Positions 1-11,500 of a DNA stretch of 64,000 nucleotides are shown here, piece by piece (position 1 is the first letter of the stretch; each line of letters begins with the position of its first letter). A program made the translations under genes and the position numbers. Under the pieces are notes generated by a model. The model was not told the origin of the DNA, searched no databases, and was given only the letters and a program-made list of their open reading frames with translations. This DNA comes from Candidula unifasciata. Taxonomy: Eukaryota > Mollusca > Gastropoda > Stylommatophora > Geomitridae. The stretch is taken from positions 147,501 to 211,500 of the forward strand of contig CAJHNH020005979.1 of NCBI GenBank assembly GCA_905116865.2. The letters are read 5' to 3'.

Positions 1-604
<604 letters not shown>

Positions 605-838
605 TTCTTCTTCTTTACACTCACTATCTGTAAACTCCGGTGGAAGATTAATGTTGTTCGTCCACTTCTAGACTTTAGTCTTGTTCTAGAGCCTGATATT
701 TGCATGCACAATTATTGTACCGATCTGGCTCATTTGTTTGTAGATTTCTGGCTACTCAGGCAAGTGCATTTCGTCCTTGAAAGAAACATCCATACTAATT
801 CGACTCTTTCGACATGCTTGTTAAGAAGCTGTGTCCAT
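605..838 (+). mobile_element. SINE-like dispersed repeat, family G
   Basis: Old copy of a dispersed repeat seen about ten times in the window. On this strand it begins with a TTC-rich stretch, continues with a GTTCAC..TGTAAACTC..GG block and a TTTAGTCTTGTTC block, and ends with CGACTC..CGACATGCTTGTTAAG. Related copies lie near 3590, 4190, 34190, 34550, 39245, 48015 and 56176. Only 3 to 4 blocks align clearly, so divergence is high. Confidence 0.6.
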
Positions 839-840
839 CG

Positions 841-878
841 AACCCCCCCCCCCCCCCCCCCTTCCCCCCCCCCCCCTT
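841..878. repeat. Poly-C tract
   Basis: Two long C homopolymers separated by TT. Several such C or G runs occur in the window (5143-5152, 12102-12127, 28215-28229, 40127-40143, 55071-55105). Their exact length in an assembly is unreliable. Confidence 0.9.
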
Positions 879-1184
879 AAACCGGGGCCCCAGCAATCCT
901 TTTTTTTTTTAAACACCAGAGTTCAAACCTAATGGGGCCACTGGAGAACCACGTTTTTTTTTTTAAAGTGTGTTTTCTAAACATAGCTAACCAAAAAGCG
1001 AACACTTAAAACGACAATGATATTTCACAAAATGGAGTTGATCACACACCGTACGTCTGTTTTATTTCAATTTTTCTTTTCTGCTCTAAGTGATGCAACC
1101 TTTTATATACCAGTTCAATAGGAACAAGACCAAGGTCTCCCTTGTAAGCCTGATAATACATGCATACGGTTATGTGCGGCTCTG

Positions 1185-1275
1185 CTGCTTAGATGTTAGT
1201 GAAATCGTTTCACAATGCAATACTCGACGTTCATCAGGGTTCGATTCCTGCGGTGGGCGGTTTAGAAAAAAAGGC
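1185..1275 (+). mobile_element. tRNA-like SINE head, degenerate
   Basis: A perfect RNA polymerase III B-box-type string GGTTCGATTCC lies at about 1238-1248, preceded by a degenerate A-box region and followed by a body unlike the other SINE families here. It may be another tRNA-derived SINE. A functional tRNA is unlikely because no cloverleaf closes around it. Confidence 0.4.
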
Positions 1276-1750
1276 AGTTGTGGCTTTCTGGCAGGGGAAC
1301 GAGAGTTGCACCATGGAAAATACTGTGGCCTTACCATGTTATATTCCTATAGATGGTAGTGAACAGATTGCAGTCAACCTGCATTGTGGTGGCGGCACAC
1401 GATTGTACCGAGGAACCCTACGGCTGCACCACCAAGTATAACCTTGTCACCAAGAACTGTCCTGTGTGTTGGGGAGGTGCGGGGTAAAAAGGGAGGGGGT
1501 CCTCAGGTGTTTGTTTGTTTGTTGTCGTTGTTTTTAATTGTTTTCCTTGAAAGTTGCAGTCTGCAGGAATAATATCGCAAGGTTGCGAATCAAATAGGTA
1601 CAAATCACAGAGACCCCGTTTAATCGTATAGCCATATAGCATGGTTATACTGAGAGACCACAAAACGGTTAAGAAGTAACCTGTAGTAGTGTTTGAATGG
1701 GGTTGTGAAGTTTGATCTTACGTTGTCTGGAACTGACACTATCCCCGCAG

Positions 1751-1852
1751 ACTGCACTGAATGGAGACAAGTTTGACAACTTGCATGCTTCGATTGAGCC
1801 AGGGTTTTTGCCCACAGATCTCGGAGGCAAACTAAAACCACACAGTTGCAAG
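1751..1852 (+). CDS. CRAL-TRIO gene, penultimate coding exon
   Basis: 102 bp, 34 codons, phase 0 at both ends. Acceptor is a pyrimidine tract ending CCCCGCAG and donor is AAG/GTCAGT. It encodes TALNGDKFDNLHASI through the PTDLGGKL motif to SCK. A hAT MITE lies only 54 bp past the donor. Confidence 0.85.
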
Positions 1853-4133
1853 GTCAGTTTCATGTGTAGTACTGTATGTAGTACAGCGACGTTCAGTACT
1901 TTAGGACAGCAGTTCTAAATCTTCCTAATGCCGCGACCCTTTAATACAGTCCCTCGTGCTGTAGCGACCCCCAACCATACAGTTATTTGCGTTGCTACTT
2001 CATAACCTCACTAATTATGTGTTTTCGCTTGTCTTTGGCAACCCCTGTGAAGGGTCGTTCGACCCACATAATGGGGCGCAACCCAGAACTTGAGAACTTC
2101 TGCACTAAGATCAGGGGGCATAACTAAAAATTAACATCATCATCATCGTCATCATCGTCATCATCATCATCAGAGCCGGATTTAGACTTTATGAGCTCCA
2201 AGAGATTTAAAGCTCTCAGCCCCCCCAAGTTCCTAAATTACAACAGCTAATTTTAGAAACTGTAAAGTGCGTAATGATGGTGGACATATATTGTTGTTTA
2301 AGCATAAGTAAATAATTAATAAAAAATGTGTCTGCAAAATCAAAGAAATTTTACAGTACCTCTTAAAACTATGCTTAGTGACAATTGCTTTTGCCTAGTT
2401 TATTATCTGTTGCCGTCCCTATATGGGACATAATTTTTTTTTAAATTATTTTAAATCCCCACTCCGACTATTGTCGGGGGCCCCAATATAACCCAAGGGA
2501 CGAACGAGGTTTCTGAGAAATGCGCAAGGGTGGTTCTCTTCCGAATGGTGGCACTTTGTGACGTGCTTATCAATCGTTGTACCCGGTCCTGGTAAGGGTG
2601 GACTTCATTCAATCGTATTTGTGAAGAACAGCAAAAAAAAAAAGGAATATATGAGGCCCCTACAGTTTTGGGGCCTTCAGCTACAGCTTGGTGAGCTAAA
2701 ATCTAAATCCAGCACGGCTCATCGTAATCGTCTCAACTGCTGATAAGTGTGTGCGGTCAGGTTTCACCACCTCACTCGATCAAATGCTTTTCTCTAGCCA
2801 GTATTTGTATGGTTAAACCATCGAATATCCTGGAGATAACTAGTCATTCCCTGGTGGGATGCTGTTTTTCGTTATTTGAAGCCCTACTCCGGCTCTTGCC
2901 AGAGGCGGCAATATAGCCCGGCCATAAATATGGTCTAATGGCTGAACGCGGTTTTCAGGACCTCTCCACGGGTGATCCTCATCCACATGGTGGCACTTTG
3001 TATCATCGGGTGTTTATCGCTTGTGTGATGTTATCGTGGGGTAAAATATACTACTAAATTAAACCATCGAAATGTTTATCTCTTTGCCTTCCCTTTGCCT
3101 CCCCCCCCCCCCTTTTTCTGCACTCAATTTTGCCATTGTCTACATCTGTTCTCTCTAATCATAGTTTGCATCTGTCTCGAGAAGAACTACCTCGTTCCCG
3201 GTTTGTTCCATAATGTCAAGGTAACTAGACAATAGAAAAATGAAAAGCTACATTTGTCGTTTTCCTAATCGGTGACGTTGATAAAGATGTTGGATGTGTT
3301 GTGTGCATTTATAGCAAAAATAGCACTGCTGCGCCTTGTAAAAAGGGGTGTAGGGCGAGGGGTCGATTAAGCTTCAGCATATTACTTATTCTGAAACGAG
3401 AGATTTGAACATGAGAACAAGATGCATGAAATAAATACACAGTTGGGAGAAATCGCGGAACAATCAAGGCAAACAACTTTATCAAACAAAATGCCTGCCG
3501 CGCTGTCGGCGTCCAAGACCGATAATTTACCAGTCACTGGGTGTGCCAGACGGACAGACTCTTCACTGAATTGATTTACTTCTTTCAGTGCCAAGCTCCC
3601 AGTGTGGCTTCTGGAGCCCTACTGTGGGAAAAACAAGAACAGACCCATTGCCTTCCCAGCAGGTTTGTCGTAAGAGTCAACTAACTGAGGGGTTTTCTTC
3701 GAAGTGTGAGTGCATCTGCCTGAGAAGCAAGGAACTAACAGCCTGCATACAATATGTCAGAACTGTAAAACGTATGTGCATGCAACAAACAAATCCTACA
3801 ACAAGAATTAACTCCAGATAAGGACGAACAGCCAGGACTTTCTGCCACAGTTTACAGCTGGTGAACGCAAAGAATGAAAAAGAATGAGGAGGAGGAAGAG
3901 AAGACTGATTACCAAACTTCATGCCCTTCAGTTCTTTTTATTTCCCCTAAAGTTTATTTATTTATCTGTGACAGGAATTCGTTGAGTCGCTGCTGGCCTC
4001 GGACGCCCAGTTTGAAGAAGACAACAAGTTCGGTTTCGTGAAGATGAACGTGAACAGCGGCACTTCTGTCAGCAAAAGTGGAGATGCCGACATGCAAGGA
4101 CTTGGCGGGACATTCAAGAAACTAGACATATAA
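1751..4133 (+). CDS. CRAL-TRIO domain protein (CRALBP/clavesin-like), 3' end only
   Basis: Two exons joined in phase 0, at 1751-1852 and 3975-4133, encode the last 86 residues of a CRAL-TRIO lipid-binding protein. The family binds retinoids, tocopherols or phosphoinositides in a hydrophobic pocket and moves them between membranes. The first exon carries the end of the domain: NGDKFDNLHASI, then FLPTDLGGKL, the counterpart of the ILPxxxGG turn that closes the fold in CRALBP, alpha-TTP and clavesins. The second exon gives the C-terminal tail (EFVESLLASDAQFEEDNKFG...) and a TAA stop. Introns are bounded by CCCCGCAG/ and /GTCAGT, then TGTGACAG/. The intron holds a SPIN-like MITE, two copies of a 190-bp repeat and a SINE. 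Upstream exons are not in the window or not recognised. Family assignment is confident; orthology within it is not resolved. Confidence 0.85.
1907..2102 (+). mobile_element. SPIN-like hAT MITE, copy 1
   Basis: 196-bp element with terminal inverted repeats CAGCAGTTCT...AGAACTTCTG. Its body matches, as I recall it, the SPIN non-autonomous consensus: TAATGCCGCGACCCTTTAAT, then CAACCATACAGTTATTT, then CCCCTGTGAAGGGTCGTTCG. An 8-bp target duplication is no longer clear, so this is an older copy than the one at 60100. It sits in the CRAL-TRIO intron. Confidence 0.8.
2415..2600 (+). mobile_element. 190-bp dispersed repeat, family P, copy 1
   Basis: Diverged copy of a family with seven members in the window. 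It opens with a small palindrome (GTCCCTATATGGGAC), then AT-rich spacer, CCCCACTCCGACTATTGTCGG, and the conserved TGGTGGCACTTTGTG block, ending CCTGGTAAGGG. No coding capacity. Confidence 0.7.
2856..3046 (+). mobile_element. 190-bp dispersed repeat, family P, copy 2
   Basis: Same family, better preserved: GCCCTACTCCGGCTCTTGCC, GGCTGAACGCGGTTTTC, GACCTCTCCACGGGTGATCC, CATGGTGGCACTTTGT, GGGTGTTTATCGCTTGTGTG. It lies in the CRAL-TRIO intron about 260 bp from copy 1. Confidence 0.8.
3590..3905 (-). mobile_element. SINE-like repeat, family G
   Basis: Reverse-strand copy: CGTAAGAGTCAACTAACTG at one end and CACAGTTTACAGCTGGTGAA CGC followed by a purine-rich GAA/GGA tail at the other. It occupies the 3' part of the CRAL-TRIO intron, ending about 70 bp before the terminal exon. 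Confidence 0.65.
3975..4133 (+). CDS. CRAL-TRIO gene, terminal coding exon
   Basis: 159 bp: 52 codons plus TAA, entered in phase 0 after TTTATCTGTGACAG. Third codon positions are GC-rich (GTG, CTG, GCC, TCG, GAC), unlike the AT-rich surroundings, which supports real coding. It encodes EFVESLLASD through FGFVKMNVNSG to GTFKKLDI. The acidic, Gly/Ser-rich tail is expected to vary between family members. Confidence 0.85.
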   Translation, partial: EFVESLLASDAQFEEDNKFGFVKMNVNSGTSVSKSGDADMQGLGGTFKKLDI

Positions 4134-4189
4134 CTAGCACATCTGATTGGTTGTTTCAACAAAAACATTTTGTGGCAACTGATTTTTCT

Positions 4190-4475
4190 TCTCCTTCTTC
4201 TTTATTTACCGGCTGTCAGCTCCGGTGAGAAATCCTGATTGTTAGTCTATTTGAACTTTGGATTTGTGTAGGGCTTGAGTTTTGCGTGCACCTCCGTTTT
4301 ACTTGCTTATTTTTATCCAATTGGTTGTTCCTTGCCGCTGGGACAGATGCACGCCGACATCAGACGAAGCTCACAATTAGACTACTACTACTACGTGCTT
4401 GTTGATGAGGCAGTTGGTCTATTCTTGTTGTCCACCTCAATGGGACCCGGAAACACACACGAGGAGAGCAAGTGA
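4190..4475 (+). mobile_element. SINE-like repeat, family G
   Basis: Copy beginning with (CTTCT)n and ending near CACCTCAATGGGACCCGGAA; the internal block TTGATGAGGCAGTTGGTCTATTCTTGTTG matches the GGGAGGCAGTGGGTCTATTCTTG block at 56506. It lies about 60 bp downstream of the CRAL-TRIO stop codon and may be part of its 3' untranslated region. Confidence 0.6.
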
Positions 4476-4659
4476 GGCTCAACAATTACTTGTGTGCTGT
4501 TTAATATTTTTTTATGGGATTCCATAGTGCCCCATTAATTTCCAGAGAAATTCTCTGTCAGTGCTGTAAACACTTTTTCATAATCTAAGAATTCAATGTA
4601 AAATGGTGAATTCAGTTCAATGCTTTGCTATTTTTATTATCTGTAATGAGGCTGAGAGA

Positions 4660-4965
4660 ACTTAAGAGGCTCCAGTGGGCCAAGAGGTGAGGAAAAGACG
4701 CTGGCGTTGGATAGGACACACACTGAGAAAACAGGAGAACGGCATAACTAGAATTTCTTTGCATTGGAACCCACAGGAGCATAGGAAAAAAGGAATGCCA
4801 AAAAACACATGGAGAAGAGAGCTGGTGAATGAAGTTAAAAGATGGGGAGGACATGGGGAGAGCTCCATGCAATGGCGAAGGATAGAACGACTTGGTGTGA
4901 GTTGGTTGAGGGCCTATGTTCCATTGGGGGATAGAAAGGCAGAAGAAGAAGAAGAGTTGTAATGT
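4660..4965 (+). pseudogene. LINE reverse-transcriptase C-terminal fragment
   Basis: Translates to the C-terminal region typical of invertebrate non-LTR retrotransposons: RKRRWRWIGHTLRKQ, then SLHWNPQEHRKKGMPKNTWR, ending near ERLGVSWLRAYVPLGDRK. No endonuclease or RT core precedes it, so it is a dead 5'-truncated insertion, the usual outcome of target-primed reverse transcription. The same 3' end recurs near 11380 and 32290. Confidence 0.85.
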
Positions 4966-5379
4966 GGCTGCCTGGTCATTACAGAATCTGCATGATCGAA
5001 AACCTGCCATTTCATCTCGTATCCTTTTAATCTGTAGAATCTTTTAGTCTTTCCAAAATGATCCTACTTCAAATTGTTCCCAGGAACTGACAGCAACATA
5101 ATTAATTCCACTCTAGTTTTCGCACTCTCTGTAGGAGGGGGGGGGGGGGCGTCAGTTTCACAAGATATCATTCTCTCCTGTTTGATGGTAATCAAACCAG
5201 ACTTTACTAAACAATATGAGTAGCAATTCCGTTGAAGTGTTTATATTTACCTTTATAATTTCTGAAGAATGCCATTTGAGGAAAAATTGAAAATGTCACA
5301 AATTTTGAATATTAACATCCGCTATCTGCTCCATAAAAAACAACGATCGAGACTGCTCAACAAAAGTCAACAGAAGGAT

Positions 5380-5585
5380 ATGACCATAGCAGTGCGAAGA
5401 TTAAACAACATTTTTTTATTTCGAAAAAAATAATTAAGATAAAAATTCTGAGGTCATGAAGTAGTAGTAAAATACGGATGTAGGTCGTCGACGATCTCAC
5501 AGTCATTAGGGAAGAAAAAAATAGGTCTTTTAAGCAGAAATATAATAGAAAAACTGTCAAGGAAAACACAACGATGAAGACCAGA
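5380..5585 (+). pseudogene. LINE fragment
   Basis: Diverged match to the LINE fragment at 35150-35640: GACCATAGCAGTGCGAAGAT..TTAAACAACA, AAAATTCTGAGGTCATG and ATAGGTCTTTTAAGCAGAAA align in order. The frame is broken by many stops. Confidence 0.55.
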
Positions 5586-5689
5586 AATTTTTAATCATAA
5601 AAGATTTGAACCTCACAGAAGAGTGGCCTGTAATGAGCCTATATTTTCAAAAAAGATATAAAACTGAGCCAAAAGTATATCAGCAAGCT

Positions 5690-5800
5690 TTAAAATATAA
5701 CAAACACAAACAAAACGTGAACGTTGCGGCTATGTAGCCTTCATCAGCACACACATAAATAAATAATACCACACAAATACACAAAATCACTTAGCTTAGT
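5690..5800 (-). ncRNA. Hammerhead-like motif in a dispersed repeat, copy 1
   Basis: On the - strand the segment reads GTGCTGATGAAGGCTACATA, then GCCGCAACGTTC. This has the order of a hammerhead core: CTGATGA, a short stem-loop GGCTA..TAGCC, then a GAAAC-like string and GT. Here that last string is GCAAC and one extra A precedes the stem, so catalysis is doubtful. A second copy lies near 26055 on the + strand. Confidence 0.35.
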
Positions 5801-5980
5801 ATCTCGAAACAGCCAGGTCAATGTCGTGCCAATAAACTGACGGGACACGAGGGACAGGAGAATAAATACCCCCCAGGGGCCGTAACTGGGGGTTTTCAGA
5901 TAAGATTATTTGGGCAGTTCAATCCTATACGATTTTAGATGAAACTTTGTTGGCAGTTCAATCCTCTAGGTTTAAACTAG

Positions 5981-7171
5981 GGCTGTGCCGAATATTCGCT
6001 TCGGGGCCGAATAGTGAACCTATTGACTATTCGGTATTCGGCCAAATAGTTGCAGTCGGGCCGAATACGAATAGTAGTTACCTTACATCTGCTTCTACAT
6101 ACACGGCCTCAATACTGACAACGTGGAACGATTGGTTTTGTTGAAATCTAATGCAGCTTTCCTGTATTATCTAAGCTGTCAGTGACAATTTCTCAATTTA
6201 CTTATTTGCTATAATACTTAGGATTATATCATTTCTAGTTATTAGTTAAACACAGACTGACTGAAGGATGCAAAACATAACATGTTTTTAAACATTTACT
6301 ATTCTGTACAAATACTAATTAGACATGGAAAGAATCTAAACTCCGGCCACATCCAAGCCGATAATATGAAAATCAAACGAACGGAAACATATACGTATTT
6401 GGGTGCAAACTTCAACTGCTCCAACATGCTGAGAGAAGAAATACAATCTAGAATACAAGCTAGAAATAAAGTATACTATGCCCTTCAACATCTGCTAAAG
6501 TCAAAGTATCTGTCTCGCAATACCAAGATCAAAATATATAAAACCTTGACCAGTCGTTTTATATGGCTCTGAAACTTGAAGCAGAAATAAAAGAGGTGAA
6601 GCCTTATTACAGGTTTTCGAAAACAGTCTTACGACAAATCTTTGAACCCATCAAAGATGCTAACAGCGGGGAATTGAGAGTGAGAAGCAACAACGTAACA
6701 CATAATCTGTTTAAATCACCATTGATCACTGTCATAATGAGAGCTAACAGACTAAATTTGTTAGGGCATATTGAAGGAATGGCAAATGACAGAGAAGTAA
6801 AAACTGTATACACCTGAGAGAGGAATGGGCGTAGACCACGAGGCAGACAAAAAAAGAAGTTCGAGAGATAATGTTCAGCCAGACCTGCAAACAACTGGTA
6901 TCACAAATTGTGAAGAGAAGGCCAACCAGAGAGATGAATAGAGAAGAGTGATATCTGCAGCAGTAAACCTCCAATGCTCAGAATGCTAAAGAAGAAGATG
7001 ACTATTCTGTGCTACTTTTTGTGAAGTAAAAGTTCAGCGTACATTTGACATTATGAATAAGTTTTTAAGATATATTTTATACACTATTCGTATTCGTATT
7101 CGTATTCGGTCGAATAGTTGGTCTCGTTATTCTCTTTCGGCCGAATAGTGAAAATCACTATTCGGTACAGC
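5981..7171. mobile_element. CCGAATA-rich element with terminal inverted repeats
   Basis: The left end GGCTGTGCCGAATATTCG and the right end ACTATTCGGTACAGC are imperfect inverted repeats. Both ends carry extra CCGAATA/TATTCGG subrepeats (5988-6073 and 7085-7166), as in hAT-type DNA transposons with subterminal repeats. The middle holds a LINE fragment and no transposase. Flanks TTTAAACTA and TTTATATA are similar but not a clean target duplication. Confidence 0.55.
6290..6990 (+). pseudogene. LINE reverse-transcriptase fragment inside the CCGAATA element
   Basis: Translation in shifted frames gives RT thumb and C-terminal features: KIKRTETYTYLGANFNCS (the TYLG box), EEIQSRIQARNKVYYALQHL, NTKIKIYKTLTSRF, and later LLGHIEGMANDREVK. 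No active site remains. Several frameshifts show it is a dead copy. Confidence 0.75.
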
Positions 7172-8406
7172 ATTTATATATTGCTGGCCAGCAATCAGTT
7201 AATAAAAGACCTTGCTTAGCCTTTTAGCGGTCTATTTGGCTGTAGCTCTGTGGTCGGCTCTGTATGGTCAGACGCCCTGTCTGCCGTTGTTTGACTGCAC
7301 TTAGTCTCAATGCACCGGTGTGTCAGATCGGACCGGTTGAGCGACGCAAGACTGGTTCGTGATCGCGATTATAGTAAGTTTAATTTGTTAAGGTGGTGTT
7401 AGAATTGTTTTCTATTGTGCGTCTTTGCTAGAAGATAGTTTGATGGCAGGATTTTTTGGTCTGGTGGCATATTGAAGCTTAACGTACATGTTAAATATGT
7501 TCCGGTTTTTGTCATTGTTGAGAAAATCTCGCTAAGCGTATGGTGTCATTATAATATTTCCTTGTTAGCTGCAGATGATTAGCAGTTTAGATTCTGGTTG
7601 AGCACGCTGGTTGTTTTTAATGTTTTTATTGTGGACCACGCTGATTTTATTTTAAGTAAAATAAACAGATGTTCAATGTGATAATTATAGTTCTAGTAAT
7701 TTTTGGTTCAGATTAGGACTTGTGGTTAGTGTGCCTTGTTTATTTGTTGCCTGGCTTATTAGATTTTACACAGATCTCATATCTGGACTAGAATATTTCT
7801 GTTTCTAGTCCCCGCCTAACGAACTATTTTTCTTTTATTTTTTTTTTTTTTATTAGTACTTAGGGCTTTTCCGTTCTAGTACACTAACATAATATTCACC
7901 TTGCTCGACCGTGCTAGTATAGTATATTGACATTAGTTTAGGAGATACAGTTTTTTGATTAGTGTGTGTGCGTGCGCGCGTGTGTATGAAATTGTAAATG
8001 GAGGTAGTAGTCACGACATGTTGCACTCGAGCAATATTAATGTATTTCATATTTAACCAGATCGAACGAAAACACTCGCCATTTTTCTTAACATAAAAAA
8101 CAACAACAACAACAACAACAAAACTGCGGACACAGACGAGGGGCATAATGCACAGTGTTGCACCAAACACGTAGTTCAGTTTCTTGACAACGAAACCGTG
8201 GACCAGTCCGTGTGTGGAAAGTGTATTAGCAAACCTTGGCTAGACAAAAATGGAGGAAAAACAGCACTTTAAGTTTGAATGTTCTGCTGCCCATCAGTCA
8301 TGTTGGACTGGAATCAGCATCATTATTGTATCGCAGACATGACTAAAGGTATAATACTAAACCTAATGGAGACATAATAAATTATATAGCCGTCACTAAA
8401 ACTTTT
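7172..8406. other. Unassigned intergenic or intronic sequence
   Basis: Contains a modestly CpG-rich stretch at 7290-7370 followed by GTAAGT (7374-7379), an AT-rich segment, a poly-T run near 7845 and short (CAA)n at 8100-8120. I could not assign an exon, promoter or transposon. It may include downstream exons of the cysteine-rich gene, but none is convincing. Confidence 0.3.
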
Positions 8407-8493
8407 TTATTCTAGTAATGTTATGGCTATAGAATAGACGCGACAGGACAAACATAGAACATAATTTACAATATTGGGGTAAACATAACTGAC

Positions 8494-8581
8494 CAGGTGA
8501 CATTTGAGGGCAAACTGGGCGTTCAGTGTCTGCACTGACTGGATCATTTGTCCAAACTGTTGGCTGCACGTGGGGCTGAGT
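8494..8581 (-). CDS. Cysteine-rich gene, third recognised exon
   Basis: 88 bp. The first base completes the codon begun by AG in the previous exon; 29 codons follow and the exon ends in phase 0 before GTCAGT. It encodes LSPTCSQQFGQMI, QSVQTLNAQFALKCHL. Two other upstream AGs were considered: one gives a stop, the other a frame with poorer cysteine pattern. Confidence 0.65.
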
Positions 8582-11500
8582 CTGGACACCCAGGAAGTAT
8601 ATGTGGCCAAGAGAACTGTGGAGGAGTTACACAATACACGGCTTGAATACACGAGATTCCTAAATATAAACCCTCGGCTAGGCCTTGAGAATGCAGCAGC
8701 AATTACACTTTTGACTAAGTATAACAAGCTAAGTTTTCGGTGGGTAAGTTTGTATGGGTCGTGAAGGATCTTCTTAAAGTCCATGTCGTTTGGCGTTGGT
8801 AGTCAAGTCTATCCAGAGTTTACCGCCTCGAGTAGTTTTAATCAACTCTGACACAAATAATCCTCCATGCCGTGATGTCAGACTATCCTTCTCTCTCAAC
8901 CCCCCCCCTACCTCTACAACTTTCCAACCGTCACAATGTTACTTACGATTTCTACTTCTCGGGGAGTGACCCAAGAATTTAAATTGTTTCTTTCTGATGT
9001 GAGTTATCAGTTCTCTCCGTGAGTTAGTTTTTTTCTGGACGTCACTACTCTTTGTTATCAGTCCAGGGCATTCTCATCATTCGTCTATAAAACCACATCT
9101 CCGCAGCTTCCAAATAATTTTACTCAAATCGACCAACATTGATTTACTTTCATATATCAGGATAGGATTTATATAGCTTTTACTAGTTCTCTTTCTCGTC
9201 TCAATTGACAACCTTTGTAAAAGATGTAAAGATAAAAATGACCGTTGGCAGGCAAAAGTGCCCACATGACTAGATACAGCTTACCTGCAAATGGCGATGA
9301 GGTTTGCTGTGTGAAGGCCCGGGAGAACTTGCTGTTGAATGGACTGAAACATTCCTGGAAGCTCTGAACACACTGGCTGGCTGTCTGCAGGGTGTAAAGG
9401 TGGATAGTTGTTAGAAGTTCTGTGTTACGTATGGCTAGTTACGTTCTTATCGTAACGGTTTTCTTTAATTTGAGTATGTGTGTTCACATGAGAGCGGTAG
9501 GTGTAGATTTTAGAGATAGAAGAGACCACTAATCGTGCAGGCAGACATATAGATACATAAACAGACACATTGACAGACAAACAGATATGTGTGTTTATAT
9601 ACGAAATAGAAAATCCTTCATGCCCGCAGACAGACAGACAGACACAGAGACTTATACTTAGATTTATAGTCAGAAGAAGCAATCAGTCAAACGGACACAC
9701 AAAGAGACAGGCAGACGTAGATTTATAGACATACGAGACAATCATTCATGTAGCTAAAAAGGTAAGAATGAAAGGACAATGCAGATTTATAGACAGAAAA
9801 GACGATCAAACGTGCAGGTAAATCAGACGGGGAAGAAGTAGACAGGTAGAAATGAGATAGGGAGATGAGTGGACACAGACACACATCGGACATGCGGTTT
9901 GGGAATGAGAAACAGGGATGAGTTAGATAGCGCAGGCAAGGTTCAGGTGAGAGAGACAGAAAGAAGGTGGGTGAAAGTGAAGAATGAGAGAACGAAGACA
10001 GGATGGACAGACTGATACACAGAAAGGGAAGAATGTGTGTTTGTGTGTGTGTGTGAGAGAGAGAAAGAGAGAAATGGGGGGAAGAGAGAGAGAGAAAAAA
10101 GGGGGGGGGGCGGCTGGGTTGGTTGGTGCGAAGTGTTTGATCGAGAGACACAGAGCTGGGTTTTTTCTTCTTCTTGTGATAGCTTTCTGATTGACACCGA
10201 CTGACAAGTTCTTGCGATAGCTTTCTGACTGACATCGACTGACAAGTTCTTGCGATAGCTTTCTGATTGACACCGACTGACAAGTTCTTGCGATAGCTTT
10301 CTGATTGACACCGACTGACAAGTTCTTGTGATAGCTTTCTGATTGACACAGTCCGACAAGTTCTTGCGATAGCTTTCTGATTGACACTGACCGACAAGTT
10401 CTTGCGATAGCTTTCTGACTGACACCGACCGAGTTCCGACAAGCTTTCTTGACACCGATGACAATCTTGCGATAGCTTTCTGATTGACACTGACCGACAA
10501 GTTCTTGCGATAGCTTTCTGACTGACACCGACCGACAAGTTCTTGTGATAGCTTTCTGATTGACACCGACTGACAAGTTCTTGCGATAGCTTTCTGATTG
10601 ACACTGACCGACAAGTTCTTGTGATAGCTTTCTGAGAGAGATCGCCTGATTGACACCGTGACAAGCTTGCTATACGCTTTCTGATTGCGACAAGTTCTTG
10701 CGAAGCTTTCTGTAGACACCGACCGACAAGTTCTTGCGACAGCTTTCTGATGTCAAAAGATACGGATAGCTTTCTGATTGACACCGATTTTTTTTGCGAT
10801 AGCTTTCTGATTGACACCGAAAATGACCCTATGGCGGACAACGTGATGCTTTCTGACCACGACAATCTTGCCTAGCTTTCTGATTGTGCCGACTGACAAG
10901 TTCTTTGGTTTTTATTGACACAGTCCGACAAGTCTTGCCCTATATGCGACTAGTACGTGATGAAGGCGTGGGAAATGCCACTGCTATGATAAGCATAAAG
11001 CTCTCCGCACCGTAGTTCAGCAAAGAGAACTGTAAAGCGGCTAGATGCTTGATCGGAAACTAGGGCCAGTATAGTCAACAAAAATTATGGCGGAAATTAA
11101 TACTCAACTACCACGATTTTTTAGCCCTATATGCCTAGTACGTCTGATGTGACAAATCAGTTCGTACTGTTGTTATGGAGCAGAAATTAAAAAACACGGA
11201 GAACATGTCAAATCAGTACTGTTGTATGGAGCGGAAACACGGAGAACAGTTAAAACAGTTACTATTAAACTACAAACATTTATTAACTGGTGTCTGCGCA
11301 AAATGGAGGGAATTTTAATAGTAAGATATAATCACTAATGTAGAGCTTTGGGGGAGAAATAAACAAGTTTACGCGCGGAAAAGTGAACTAGAGAGTGAGG
11401 TTAAACAGATGAGGAAGACATGAGGAGAGCTGCAGGCGATAGACGGATAGAACGATTTGGCGTGAGTTGACTGAAAGGCCTATGCTCCATTGAGGGTTAG

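Noticed and set aside
8407..8784. 125-codon - strand ORF as a single-exon gene
   Set aside because: Only the middle third is coding-like, bounded by splice sites; the rest is intron read-through on both sides.
9723..10865. 380-residue protein with SVSIRKLSQELV repeats
   Set aside because: Pure translation of the 38-bp minisatellite; all three frames of the strand are open, which shows the ORF is compositional.
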